A stretch of DNA of 64,000 nt, taken from Ascidiaceihabitans sp. Lineage in GTDB: Bacteria; Pseudomonadota; Alphaproteobacteria; Rhodobacterales; Rhodobacteraceae. Position numbers and translations under genes: made by a program. The DNA is taken from assembly GCA_029251465.1 (NCBI GenBank), contig JAQXDI010000025.1, forward strand, positions 1-64,000. Reading direction: 5' to 3'. How positions within the stretch are numbered: position 1 is the first letter of the stretch; every line of letters begins with the position of its first letter. Below are positions 7,822-15,210 of the stretch, in pieces. The notes below the pieces were generated by a model. It worked only from the letters and a program-made list of their open reading frames with translations. It did not search any database and was not told the DNA's origin.

Positions 7822-9072
7822 TCACCCGACAATTTCAGCTGTTTGAACCACAGCATGCATCAAAACATCCGTGCCCGCCATCGCCCATTCACGCGAGATT
7901 TCCTCGGCCTCGTTGTGGCTAAGCCCATCTACACAGGGGCACATCACCATCGCAGTCGGGGCCACACGATTGATCCAGCACGCATCGTGCCCCGCGCCCG
8001 AAATCAGGTTCATGTGCGAGTATCCCAACCGTTCGGCAGCGGCACGCACGGCACCAACGCAATCTTCATCAAAGGTCACGGGATCAAAACCGCCGACCTT
8101 TTCAAATTCGATGCCCAGCCCCATGTCGTCGGCTATTTTTTGGGCGTCACCACGCAAGCGCGCCTCCATGTCCTCGATCACCGACACGTCAGGTGAGCGG
8201 AAATCAACGGTAAACACGACCTTGCCCGGAATGACATTTCGCGAATTTGGAAACACGTCGATATGTCCTGCCGCACCTACCGCATGCGGGGCATGTGACC
8301 ACGCGATCTCGTCCACTTTCTCCAAAATCCGCGCCATGCCCAAGCCTGCGTTTTTACGCATTGGCATGGGTGTTGATCCGGTATGAGAATCCTTGCCGGT
8401 CAAGGTCACCTGCGTCCAGCTTAGGCCCTGCCCGTGGGTGACGACGCCAATGTCTTTGGCTTCAGCCTCCAAAATCGGGCCTTGTTCGATGTGCAACTCA
8501 AAGAAGGCGTGCATTTTGCGCGCGCCCACTTCCTCGTCTCCACGCCAGCCGATCCGGCTCAGCTCATCCCCGAAGGTTTTGCCCTCTGCATCAACGCGGC
8601 CATACGCCCAGTCTTGGGTTTGGATGCCCGCGAAAACGCCGGATGACAGCATCGCTGGGGCGTAGCGCGTGCCCTCTTCGTTGGTAAAATTCGTGACCAC
8701 AATCGGATGCTTGGTCTTTACGTCCAAATCGTTCAGCGTGCGGATGATTTCCAACCCCGCCAAGACCCCCAAAACGCCGTCGTATTTGCCGCCCGTGGGC
8801 TGTGTATCCAGATGCGATCCGACATAGACCGGCAGCGCATCGGGGTCTGATCCCTCGCGGCGCGCAAACATGTTGCCCATCTGGTCCAAACCCATCGAAC
8901 ATCCCGCAGCCTCGCACCAGCTTTGGAACAACGCGCGTCCTTCGCCGTCTTCGTCCGTAAGGGTCTGGCGATTGTTCCCGCCCGCAACGCCCGGCCCGAT
9001 CTTGGCCATATCCATCAAGCTGTCCCACAGCCGATCTGCGTTGATCCGTAGGTTTTCACCCGGAGCTGCCAT
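7822..9072 (-). CDS. M20-family Zn-dependent carbamoyl-amidohydrolase (beta-ureidopropionase type), 416 aa
   Basis: Third step of reductive pyrimidine breakdown: hydrolyses N-carbamoyl-beta-alanine (or a related carbamoyl amino acid) to the beta-amino acid, CO2 and ammonia. Metal-site residues of the M20 allantoate/carbamoyl-amidase group are visible: H88 (GSHLDT), D99 (KYDG), the E132-E133 pair (NEEGTRYAP), the later HIEQGP and the C-terminal GAGHDA. The start at 9072 is preferred because AGGGGGA precedes it; an upstream ATG at 9114 falls inside the operator-like palindrome and adds 14 atypical residues. First gene of the operon, divergent from rutR. Allantoate or N-carbamoyl-L-amino acid hydrolase are possible alternatives. 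Confidence 0.9.
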   Translation of the reverse strand: MAAPGENLRINADRLWDSLMDMAKIGPGVAGGNNRQTLTDEDGEGRALFQSWCEAAGCSMGLDQMGNMFARREGSDPDALPVYVGSHLDTQPTGGKYDGVLGVLAGLEIIRTLNDLDVKTKHPIVVTNFTNEEGTRYAPAMLSSGVFAGIQTQDWAYGRVDAEGKTFGDELSRIGWRGDEEVGARKMHAFFELHIEQGPILEAEAKDIGVVTHGQGLSWTQVTLTGKDSHTGSTPMPMRKNAGLGMARILEKVDEIAWSHAPHAVGAAGHIDVFPNSRNVIPGKVVFTVDFRSPDVSVIEDMEARLRGDAQKIADDMGLGIEFEKVGGFDPVTFDEDCVGAVRAAAERLGYSHMNLISGAGHDACWINRVAPTAMVMCPCVDGLSHNEAEEISREWAMAGTDVLMHAVVQTAEIVG

Positions 9073-9106
9073 AATATCCCCCTGACGTCGTTTGTGGCTT
9101 AGGTTT

Positions 9107-9122
9107 TTTACCACTTGGTAAA
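9107..9122. promoter_or_regulatory. RutR-like operator between the carbamoyl-amidohydrolase operon and rutR
   Basis: Perfect inverted repeat TTTACCA-CT-TGGTAAA. It closely resembles the E. coli RutR site TTGACCAnnTGGTCAA and lies in the 151-base divergent promoter region, 35 bases before the amidohydrolase start and about 100 before rutR. A second near-identical copy precedes preT. It likely mediates uracil-responsive repression of the operon and autoregulation of rutR. Confidence 0.75.
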
Positions 9123-9223
9123 TACACGATTGCGACTGCGCCCTAGTCTGTCAAGAACTGGTTTGCTAAATAGGCGCTCAGGCCGCAACATGAGCCTGTT
9201 TTTGCAGCAAAGGCCCACGGCAA

Positions 9224-9838
9224 ATGACCACTGGCACCGAAAAGAAACCCAGTCGCATTCAATTGCGAAACCGTCACCGCATTTTGGATGCCGCCCTGAA
9301 CGTGTTTTCGCAACATGGTTACCGCGGTGCGACCCTTGATTTGGTCGCCAAAGAGGCAGGAATCAGCAAGCCAAACATCCTGTATTATTTCAGTGGCAAG
9401 GAAGAAATCCACGTCACGCTTTTGAACCAGCTGATGGAAACCTGGCTTGATCCGTTGATCGAGATGGATGCCAGCGGCGATCCGATGACCGAACTGTTGG
9501 CCTATGTGCAACGCAAGCTGGATATGGCGCGCGACCTGCCGCGGGAAAGCCGCCTGTTTGCCAATGAAATTTTGCAAGGTGCCCCGCGGATGGGGCCACA
9601 TTTGGCGTCCGATCTGAAACCGCTTTTTGACGAAAAATGCGCTTTGATCGAAACCTGGATACACGAGGGAAAACTGGCAAAAGTCGACCCGCGCCATCTG
9701 ATCTTTTCGATCTGGTCCACAACGCAACATTACGCTGATTTTGAGGCGCAAATCGATGTGCTGATGCCTAAGCGCGCCAAAGAAGACGGTGCCACTGACT
9801 ACCTGAATGCGATGTTTACGAAGTTGCTTTCTCCTTAA
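9224..9838 (+). CDS. rutR: TetR-family pyrimidine-catabolism regulator RutR
   Basis: Uracil/thymine-sensing repressor. The N-terminal TetR helix-turn-helix spans about residues 18-62 (RILDAALNVFSQHGYRGATL, then AKEAGISKPNILYYFSGKEE). The ligand domain matches what I know of E. coli RutR very closely, for example SRLFANEIL, DLKPLFDEKCALI and IFSIWSTTQHYADF. Length 204 aa fits. It is divergent from the pyrimidine operon with a palindromic operator between them. The upstream ribosome-binding site is weak (AAGG). In E. coli RutR governs the rut monooxygenase route; here its neighbours are the reductive-pathway genes. Confidence 0.92.
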   Translation: MTTGTEKKPSRIQLRNRHRILDAALNVFSQHGYRGATLDLVAKEAGISKPNILYYFSGKEEIHVTLLNQLMETWLDPLIEMDASGDPMTELLAYVQRKLDMARDLPRESRLFANEILQGAPRMGPHLASDLKPLFDEKCALIETWIHEGKLAKVDPRHLIFSIWSTTQHYADFEAQIDVLMPKRAKEDGATDYLNAMFTKLLSP

Positions 9839-9967
9839 CGAAATCGGGCCAGAAATTAACCTTTGCACGCGTTTTCAAAACAGCATTTAGACTTTGTTTA
9901 CGTTTGTGAACGATTGGTAATCCTTGGGTGAAGGGGCGTTTTAACTGATCTGTATCAGGAGGATCGC

Positions 9968-10447
9968 ATGTCGACTATTTCAGGCTTGGGCGCACCAATT
10001 TTGGTGCCGTCGAGCAATTCAACAGCAACCAACGAAGACAACGGCGAGGCTGCAAAAGCAAACGAAACCGCAAATGGCACAACCGAGGCCAATGAAACCG
10101 ACACTGGCAATACGACAGGATCCGACAGCGGATCGTCTGGCCAGAATTCCGGCGGAACAGCTTTGTCTGATACGCAGGCGGTTTCAGCCCAAACATCACC
10201 GACATAAACGGCCATTGTACCGTCCACGCAAAGCATTGTTCTGGCCCAGATAGAGCCCCCGTCAAGCGCGCAAAGCGAGGCCGCAGCACGCCAGATCGCC
10301 AAAGCCGCCCAGCAAGCCTACAAGCAGCAATCGATCTTGGACACACTGACAAGTGCCTCACCAAAAATGGCCGATTTGACCACGCTCCAGCCGCAGGAAA
10401 CGCTTCAACCTGACAGTTCAGCCGAGGCAAAGGGATCGCCGGTCTGA
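9968..10447 (+). pseudogene. Small Gln/Ala/Thr-rich protein gene interrupted by an in-frame TAA
   Basis: A strong ribosome-binding site (CAGGAGGATCGC) precedes ATG 9968. The frame runs 79 codons, rich in Asn, Thr, Glu, Gly and Ser, to TAA at 10205-10207. Without a frame change it then stays open for another 79 codons to TGA at 10445-10447. The second half (EAAARQIAKAAQQAYKQQS, then ILDTLTSASPKMADL) resembles the C-terminal part of the next gene (QAQAAARRKSIMEMLPTNP, then TEVTKLM). The pair therefore looks like a tandem duplication with a nonsense change in the first copy, or a gene with stop readthrough. Upstream bases also match those of the second copy. The function is unknown. If the stop is respected, the product is a 79-aa disordered protein. 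Confidence 0.6.
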
Positions 10448-10467
10448 TCATGAGCCTGTGCGTTCGT

Positions 10468-10496
10468 CGCCATTCCATTTCCACATCGGAATGGCG
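10468..10496. repeat. Perfect 9-bp inverted repeat downstream of the interrupted gene
   Basis: CGCCATTCC (10468-10476) and GGAATGGCG (10488-10496) with an 11-base loop. It is followed by A residues on the plus strand and lacks a T-run on either strand, so it is not a classical intrinsic terminator. It separates the two tandem paralogues and may end or stabilise the first transcript. Confidence 0.5.
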
Positions 10497-10620
10497 AAAA
10501 ACGTTAGCAAAACCTTAAATATTTAGGCAAGTCGCAAAGGCGCGTTTAGATTTGATTAACAATTGCGCGCCACCGTGGAAGCAGCGCAGATCGCGCCCAA
10601 CCCATCATCAGGAGGATCAA

Positions 10621-11016
10621 ATGCAAGTCGTTTCAAGTATGATCAGCCAAGCGCAGGCGGTGCCAAAAACGCCTCAGGTTTCGCAACAAGACGTGGCGAT
10701 AACCCATGCACCACCCGTGGCCGATCAAACATCAAAGGTCATTTTTCAAAACTTCGACACACCAACCAGGGCAACCCCGCAAAGCGTTGTTCAAGCGCAA
10801 ATTCAGGACACGAAAACCCAGCCTTCGATTGAACAAAACGTCGCGGGCGAGCACGCATTAGAGCAACAGGCACAAGCCGCCGCGCGCAGAAAATCAATAA
10901 TGGAGATGTTGCCCACCAACCCGACTGAGGTAACAAAATTGATGTCTGCGCTGGCCGCAGCAACGTCAGCCGAAGCCATCGCAAACATCAAGTTGGATGC
11001 CCTGCCAGCAGACTAA
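10621..11016 (+). CDS. Small Gln/Ala-rich protein of unknown function, 131 aa, paralogue of the interrupted gene
   Basis: ATG 10621 follows CAGGAGGATCAA, the same ribosome-binding context as the upstream paralogue at 9968. The N-terminal 80 residues are low-complexity (Gln, Thr, Pro, Val), and no signal peptide is evident. The C-terminal part (HALEQQAQAAARRKSIMEML, then PTNPTEVTKLMSALAAAT) is probably helical. The upstream sequence shares GC(A/G)TTTAGA(C/T)TT at a similar distance (10542-10553 versus 9883-9894). It sits between rutR and preA but on the opposite strand from the pyrimidine genes, so a link to that pathway is not implied. I do not recognise the family. Confidence 0.7.
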   Translation: MQVVSSMISQAQAVPKTPQVSQQDVAITHAPPVADQTSKVIFQNFDTPTRATPQSVVQAQIQDTKTQPSIEQNVAGEHALEQQAQAAARRKSIMEMLPTNPTEVTKLMSALAAATSAEAIANIKLDALPAD

Positions 11017-11030
11017 AAACTGACAAAGCT

Positions 11031-11058
11031 CCCATCCAAGATATGCACCTCGGATGGG
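11031..11058. repeat. Inverted repeat between convergent genes
   Basis: CCCATCC (11031-11037) pairs with GGATGGG (11052-11058) in the 54-base gap between the small-protein gene and the end of preA. It could terminate either transcript, but no T-run follows on either strand. Confidence 0.4.
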
Positions 11059-11070
11059 CGGGAGATTTCG

Positions 11071-12375
11071 TTACTCGGCCGCCGTGGCAGACGGGTTGTT
11101 TGGGTGCGTTGTCCAGTTGGCGTAATCTGGATCAACTGTGCGCCCTGTGCGTGGATCGGTTTGGCCAGCAGCCACCTGCTCCATTGTGATGCAATCCTCA
11201 ACAGGGCAGACATTGACGCATAAATTACACGCCACACATTCCGCGTCGATCACTTCGAACACGCGGTCCGCAGACATCGAAATCGCTTGGTGCGAGGTGT
11301 CTTCGCAAGCCGCAAAACAGCGCCCGCATTTGATGCAATCGTCTTGGTTGATCTTGGCCTTGGCGATGTAATTCAGGTTCAGGTACTGCCAATCTGTCGT
11401 GTTTGGCACCGCCTGCCCCATGAAATCATTGACGCTGGTGTGGCCCTTTTCGTCCATCCAATCGGACAGGCCGCTGATCATTTCCTGCACCACTTTGAAC
11501 CCGTAGGTCATGGCCGCTGTGCAGACCTGAACATTGCCGCAGCCCAGCGTCATAAATTCAGCCGCATCGCGCCACGTGGTGATCCCGCCAATGCCCGAAA
11601 TCGGCAGGCCAGCAGTTTCAGGAAAACGCGCAATTTCCGACACCATCGACATCGCGATGGGTTTGACCGCAGGGCCGCAATAGCCGCCGTGCGTGCCTTT
11701 GCCGTCGATGCTGGGTTCGGGCGACATCGTGTCCAGATTGACCGACGTGATCGAGTTGATCGTGTTGATCAACGACACCGCATCCGCCCCACCACGACGG
11801 GCCGCCGCCGCAGGTTTACGAACGTCGGTAATGTTTGGGGTTAACTTTACGATCACCGGTTTTGAATAATACTGCTTGCACCAGCGCGTCACCATTTCGA
11901 TGTACTCGGGCACTTGGCCCACCGCCGCCCCCATGCCGCGTTCCGACATGCCGTGCGGGCAACCAAAGTTCAGCTCGATCCCGTCAGCGCCCGTCGCCTC
12001 GACCCTTGGTAGGATGGCTTTCCACGCTTCTTCTTCGCAGGGCACCATGATCGACACGATGACCGCGTGATTGGGGTAGTCGGCTTTGACGCGCGTGATT
12101 TCTTCGAGGTTGGTTTCCAGCGAGCGATCGGTGATCAACTCGATGTTGTTCAAGCCTAGCAAACGACGATCCGCGCCGTAAATTGCACCGTAGCGCGGGC
12201 CGTTGACGTTGACGACAGGCGGTCCTTCTTCGCCCAGCGTTTTCCAGACAACGCCACCCCAACCGGCCTCGAAGGCGCGGCGCACGTTGTATTCTTTGTC
12301 CGTTGGCGGCGCTGATGCCAGCCAAAAGGGATTGGGGCTTTTGATGCCGATGAAGTCAGTTGTTAGGTCAGCCAT
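11071..12375 (-). CDS. preA: NAD-dependent dihydropyrimidine dehydrogenase, catalytic subunit PreA
   Basis: First step of reductive pyrimidine breakdown: reduces uracil or thymine to the dihydro form (reversible). The N-terminal dihydroorotate-dehydrogenase-like FMN barrel is recognisable (DFIGIKSPNPFWLASAPPT, GIELNFGCPHG, VKLTPNI, GIGGI). A C-terminal ferredoxin domain has two 4Fe-4S motifs, CIKCGRCFAAC and CVACNLCVNVCPVEDC. Length 434 aa is slightly longer than E. coli PreA. It is the downstream gene of a preT-preA operon; preT stops one base before its start codon. Confidence 0.95.
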   Translation of the reverse strand: MADLTTDFIGIKSPNPFWLASAPPTDKEYNVRRAFEAGWGGVVWKTLGEEGPPVVNVNGPRYGAIYGADRRLLGLNNIELITDRSLETNLEEITRVKADYPNHAVIVSIMVPCEEEAWKAILPRVEATGADGIELNFGCPHGMSERGMGAAVGQVPEYIEMVTRWCKQYYSKPVIVKLTPNITDVRKPAAAARRGGADAVSLINTINSITSVNLDTMSPEPSIDGKGTHGGYCGPAVKPIAMSMVSEIARFPETAGLPISGIGGITTWRDAAEFMTLGCGNVQVCTAAMTYGFKVVQEMISGLSDWMDEKGHTSVNDFMGQAVPNTTDWQYLNLNYIAKAKINQDDCIKCGRCFAACEDTSHQAISMSADRVFEVIDAECVACNLCVNVCPVEDCITMEQVAAGQTDPRTGRTVDPDYANWTTHPNNPSATAAE

Positions 12376-12376
12376 T

Positions 12377-13705
12377 TTACACGTCTCCCATCAGCGTCGC
12401 GTGAATATCCATCGCAGCGTCACGCCCCTCTGCCACGGCTGTGACAGTCAAATCATCGCCGCCAGATGCACAGTCGCCACCAGCCCAAACACCGGTCAAT
12501 GACGTCTGGCCAGATTCTGTCACGGCGATCTTTTTACCATCCAAATCGGGGCCCGCATCGGCCTGTAGGGTCTGGCCAATTGCAACCAAAACCTGATCTG
12601 CGGCCAGTCGTACCGTTTGACCGGTGCCTTGCATGTCATCGCCGACGTATTCGAATTCGATCTCACGCACGGCTCCGTTTCCATGCACCGTAATTGGCAC
12701 CGCATGCGTCATGATCCGCACGCCCTTTGAGGTCGCCAAATCCTGTTCAAACACCGACGCGTTCATGCGATCCCGCCCACGGCGATACGCCAGCGTGACA
12801 TTCAACGCCCCCAACAGTTTCGCCTGCACCGCAGCATCAACCGCCGTCATGCCGCCACCAATCACGACCACATCTCGCCCAATAGGAACGTCTATGGCAT
12901 TTGGCGCTTGGCGAAGGTCAGAGATGAAATCTACCGCATCCAGCACACCAGTTTTGTCCGCGTTTTCAAGGCCCAGCGCATTGACGCCCCCCAGCCCAAT
13001 CCCGAGGAAAACCGCATCATAGTCAGCCTGCAACCCGGTTAACGGCAAATCAGCCCCGAGGCTTTGACCATGTTTGATCGTTATCCCACCAATTTGGCAC
13101 AGCCAGTCGACTTCGGCCTGCGCGTAGCCGCCTGTGGTCTTGTAGGTCGCAATTCCGTATTCGTTCAGGCCACCTGATTTCGGGTGCCCGTCATGCACCA
13201 CAACATCATGCCCCAACATTGCCAAACGGTGCGCACAAGACAAACCAGCTGGGCCAGCGCCAACAACCGCAATGGTCTTGCCCGTTGATGCTGCGCGCTC
13301 AAACGGATGCACGCCTTTTGATTGCAAGTGGTCCGTCGCAAAGCGTTGTAATTGCCCGATCAGAACCGGTTTGCCCTCAGCGGCTTCGCGAACACAAGCC
13401 TGTTCGCACAGCGTTTCAGTCGGGCAAACCCGTGCGCACATCCCACCCATAATATTCTGTGACAGGATCGTTTTTGCAGCCGCGTCTGGCGTCCCTGTCG
13501 CGATTTGGCGGATGAACAACGGAATGTCGATGTCCGTCGGACACGCCGTAATGCAGGGCGCATCGTGGCAAAAATAGCAACGATCTGCGGCCACCAATGC
13601 CTCGTGATTGGCCAATGGCGGGTGCAAATCTGCGAATTGGGTTTCGTAGGCTGCGTCATCTAGACGACCTGCTACAACACCTGGGGTAAAGGAATCCTGG
13701 GTCAT
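12377..13705 (-). CDS. preT: NAD-dependent dihydropyrimidine dehydrogenase, FAD/Fe-S subunit PreT
   Basis: Electron-transfer subunit that passes electrons between NADH and PreA. The N-terminal Fe-S region has cysteine groups CYFCHDAPCITACP and CARVCPTETLCEQAC, as in GltD-like proteins. FAD-binding GAGPAGLSCAHRL and a second dinucleotide motif VIGGGMTAVD follow, and GVWAGGD lies near the C-terminus. At 442 aa it is complete. It is the promoter-proximal gene of preT-preA; the RutR-like palindrome at 13769-13784 lies about 65-80 bases before its start, indicating control with the transporter/hydantoinase operon. Confidence 0.95.
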   Translation of the reverse strand: MTQDSFTPGVVAGRLDDAAYETQFADLHPPLANHEALVAADRCYFCHDAPCITACPTDIDIPLFIRQIATGTPDAAAKTILSQNIMGGMCARVCPTETLCEQACVREAAEGKPVLIGQLQRFATDHLQSKGVHPFERAASTGKTIAVVGAGPAGLSCAHRLAMLGHDVVVHDGHPKSGGLNEYGIATYKTTGGYAQAEVDWLCQIGGITIKHGQSLGADLPLTGLQADYDAVFLGIGLGGVNALGLENADKTGVLDAVDFISDLRQAPNAIDVPIGRDVVVIGGGMTAVDAAVQAKLLGALNVTLAYRRGRDRMNASVFEQDLATSKGVRIMTHAVPITVHGNGAVREIEFEYVGDDMQGTGQTVRLAADQVLVAIGQTLQADAGPDLDGKKIAVTESGQTSLTGVWAGGDCASGGDDLTVTAVAEGRDAAMDIHATLMGDV

Positions 13706-13768
13706 GTTGCTCCTGTGGCAAAGCCAAATTGCTTGCGTGTTAGGACAACGCTGTCACGAACTAATTTT

Positions 13769-13784
13769 TTTATCAACTGGTAAA
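13769..13784. promoter_or_regulatory. Second RutR-like operator, upstream of preT-preA
   Basis: TTTATCA-AC-TGGTAAA, differing from the 9107 site at one position in the left arm and at the two centre bases. It lies in the 122-base gap before preT, well placed to overlap the promoter. Together the two sites would join transport, the first step and the later steps into one regulon. Confidence 0.7.
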
Positions 13785-13827
13785 ATTCGAAAAACGAAAT
13801 TCCGCATGGCGACTGCCTAGGCTTTAA

Positions 13828-14466
13828 TCACTTTTGCACGGCCGCGATCAGCTCCAGCACTTTGGGGCCAATTCCTTCGACAATCCGCTTAACGCCCTGC
13901 GGGTTCGGGTGGATGCCGTCGCCTTGCATAAATGCCCCAAGAGCCGCCGGATCAGTACCCGCACCACCGAGACCTTCAAAAAAGCTTTGGAGGTACAGCG
14001 CCCCGTAGGCCTCTGCCAATTCGGGGTAAATCGCGTCAAAACTGGCTTTGTACTCTGGTCCGTAATTCCCGGGCGCTTGCATTCCGATGACCAGCACCTG
14101 AACGCCCGCCGCTTGCGCCGCAGCCAAAATTCCGTCCATGTTCGCGCGACTGTTCGTCGGATCAAGACCACGCAACAGATCGTTGCCACCCAACGTCACG
14201 ATCATTGCATCCACGTCAGGCGTCAGCGTCCACGCCGCACGCAACAGCCCACCCGCAGTGGTGTCACCAGACACACCCGCGTTGATCATCGCCACGTCAG
14301 CACCCTGTGCGGTCAGCCAGTTTTGCAATTGCGGCACAAACCCGTCTTCGACCTGCAACCCGTAGCCTTGGGTCAAACTGTCCCCGAGGGCAGCAATCGT
14401 CACGGTCTGGGCCGCAGCCACAGTCCCCCAAAAACTAATTACAATCGCGATGATCGCCTTGCGCAT
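13828..14466 (-). CDS. Arylesterase / lysophospholipase L1-like SGNH hydrolase (TesA type), exported
   Basis: Periplasmic esterase or thioesterase. Signal peptide MRKAIIAIVISFWGTVAAAQ is residues 1-20. SGNH blocks are all present: catalytic S30 in GDSLTQGYG, glycine block NAGVSGDTTAG (62-72), N95 in GGNDLLRG, and D183/H186 in DGIHPNP. Length 212 aa matches E. coli TesA. It is divergent from the ybbA-ybbP-like ABC genes, the same arrangement as tesA-ybbA-ybbP in E. coli, which suggests conserved partnership in lipid or ester handling. Confidence 0.93.
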   Translation of the reverse strand: MRKAIIAIVISFWGTVAAAQTVTIAALGDSLTQGYGLQVEDGFVPQLQNWLTAQGADVAMINAGVSGDTTAGGLLRAAWTLTPDVDAMIVTLGGNDLLRGLDPTNSRANMDGILAAAQAAGVQVLVIGMQAPGNYGPEYKASFDAIYPELAEAYGALYLQSFFEGLGGAGTDPAALGAFMQGDGIHPNPQGVKRIVEGIGPKVLELIAAVQK

Positions 14467-14517
14467 CCTGATCCAACCTCCATGTCCAACCGTAACCCCT
14501 AATAAAGGCGCTCTTGT

Positions 14518-15210
14518 ATGTCCGATCCAGTCCTTGCCCTAAAAGATGTGGCATTGTCCCTCGATGGCAACGCTGGCAGGGTCGGTATTTTGCATGATAT
14601 TTCGCTGGAAATTGCGCGCGGTGAAACGGTTGGGCTGATCGGGCCATCCGGTTCCGGCAAGTCTTCGTTGCTGATGCTGATGGGCGGTCTTGAACAATCG
14701 ACGGCTGGCACGATTGACGCGCTTGGACACGATCTAACATCGATGAACGAAGACGCACTGGCACGGTTTCGCCGCGATCACATGGGGGTGGTGTTTCAGT
14801 CGTTCCATCTGATCCCGACGATGACCGCGCTGGAAAATGTCGCCACCCCGCTGGAATTGGCCGGCGCGCGCGACGCCTTTGATCGGGCCAGGGCAGAACT
14901 GGATGCCGTGGGCCTCGGGCACCGCGCCGATCATTATCCGTCGCAAATGTCAGGGGGTGAGCAACAACGCGTCGCTCTTGCCCGTGCATCTGTCACGCGG
15001 CCAAAAATCTTGTTGGCGGATGAACCGACCGGCAATCTGGACGGCGCCAATGGCGCTGCGATCATGGATTTGCTGTTTGGATTGCGCGACAAACGCGGGG
15101 CGACTTTGGTGCTGGTCACACACTCAAACGCACTGGCCGCGCGCTGTGATCGCGTCGTTCGATTGGCCGACGGACGCATCGCACTGCCACAGCAAGCCGC
15201 CGCAGAATGA
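14518..15210 (+). CDS. ybbA: ABC transporter ATP-binding protein, YbbA/LolD-like
   Basis: ATPase of a MacB/FtsX-type exporter. Walker A GPSGSGKS is at residues 42-49, signature MSGGE at 143-147, Walker B ILLADE at 163-168 followed by PTGNLD, which is typical of the LolD/MacB/FtsE class. Length 230 aa is normal. Its stop overlaps the start of the permease gene (ATGA, 15207-15210). Together with the divergent TesA-like gene this resembles the E. coli ybbAP-tesA locus. The transported substrate is unknown. Confidence 0.9.
   Translation: MSDPVLALKDVALSLDGNAGRVGILHDISLEIARGETVGLIGPSGSGKSSLLMLMGGLEQSTAGTIDALGHDLTSMNEDALARFRRDHMGVVFQSFHLIPTMTALENVATPLELAGARDAFDRARAELDAVGLGHRADHYPSQMSGGEQQRVALARASVTRPKILLADEPTGNLDGANGAAIMDLLFGLRDKRGATLVLVTHSNALAARCDRVVRLADGRIALPQQAAAE

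Noticed and set aside
9073-9114. Upstream start for the carbamoyl-amidohydrolase at 9114
   Set aside because: The codon lies inside the operator-like palindrome, has no ribosome-binding site, and the added residues are not family-like.
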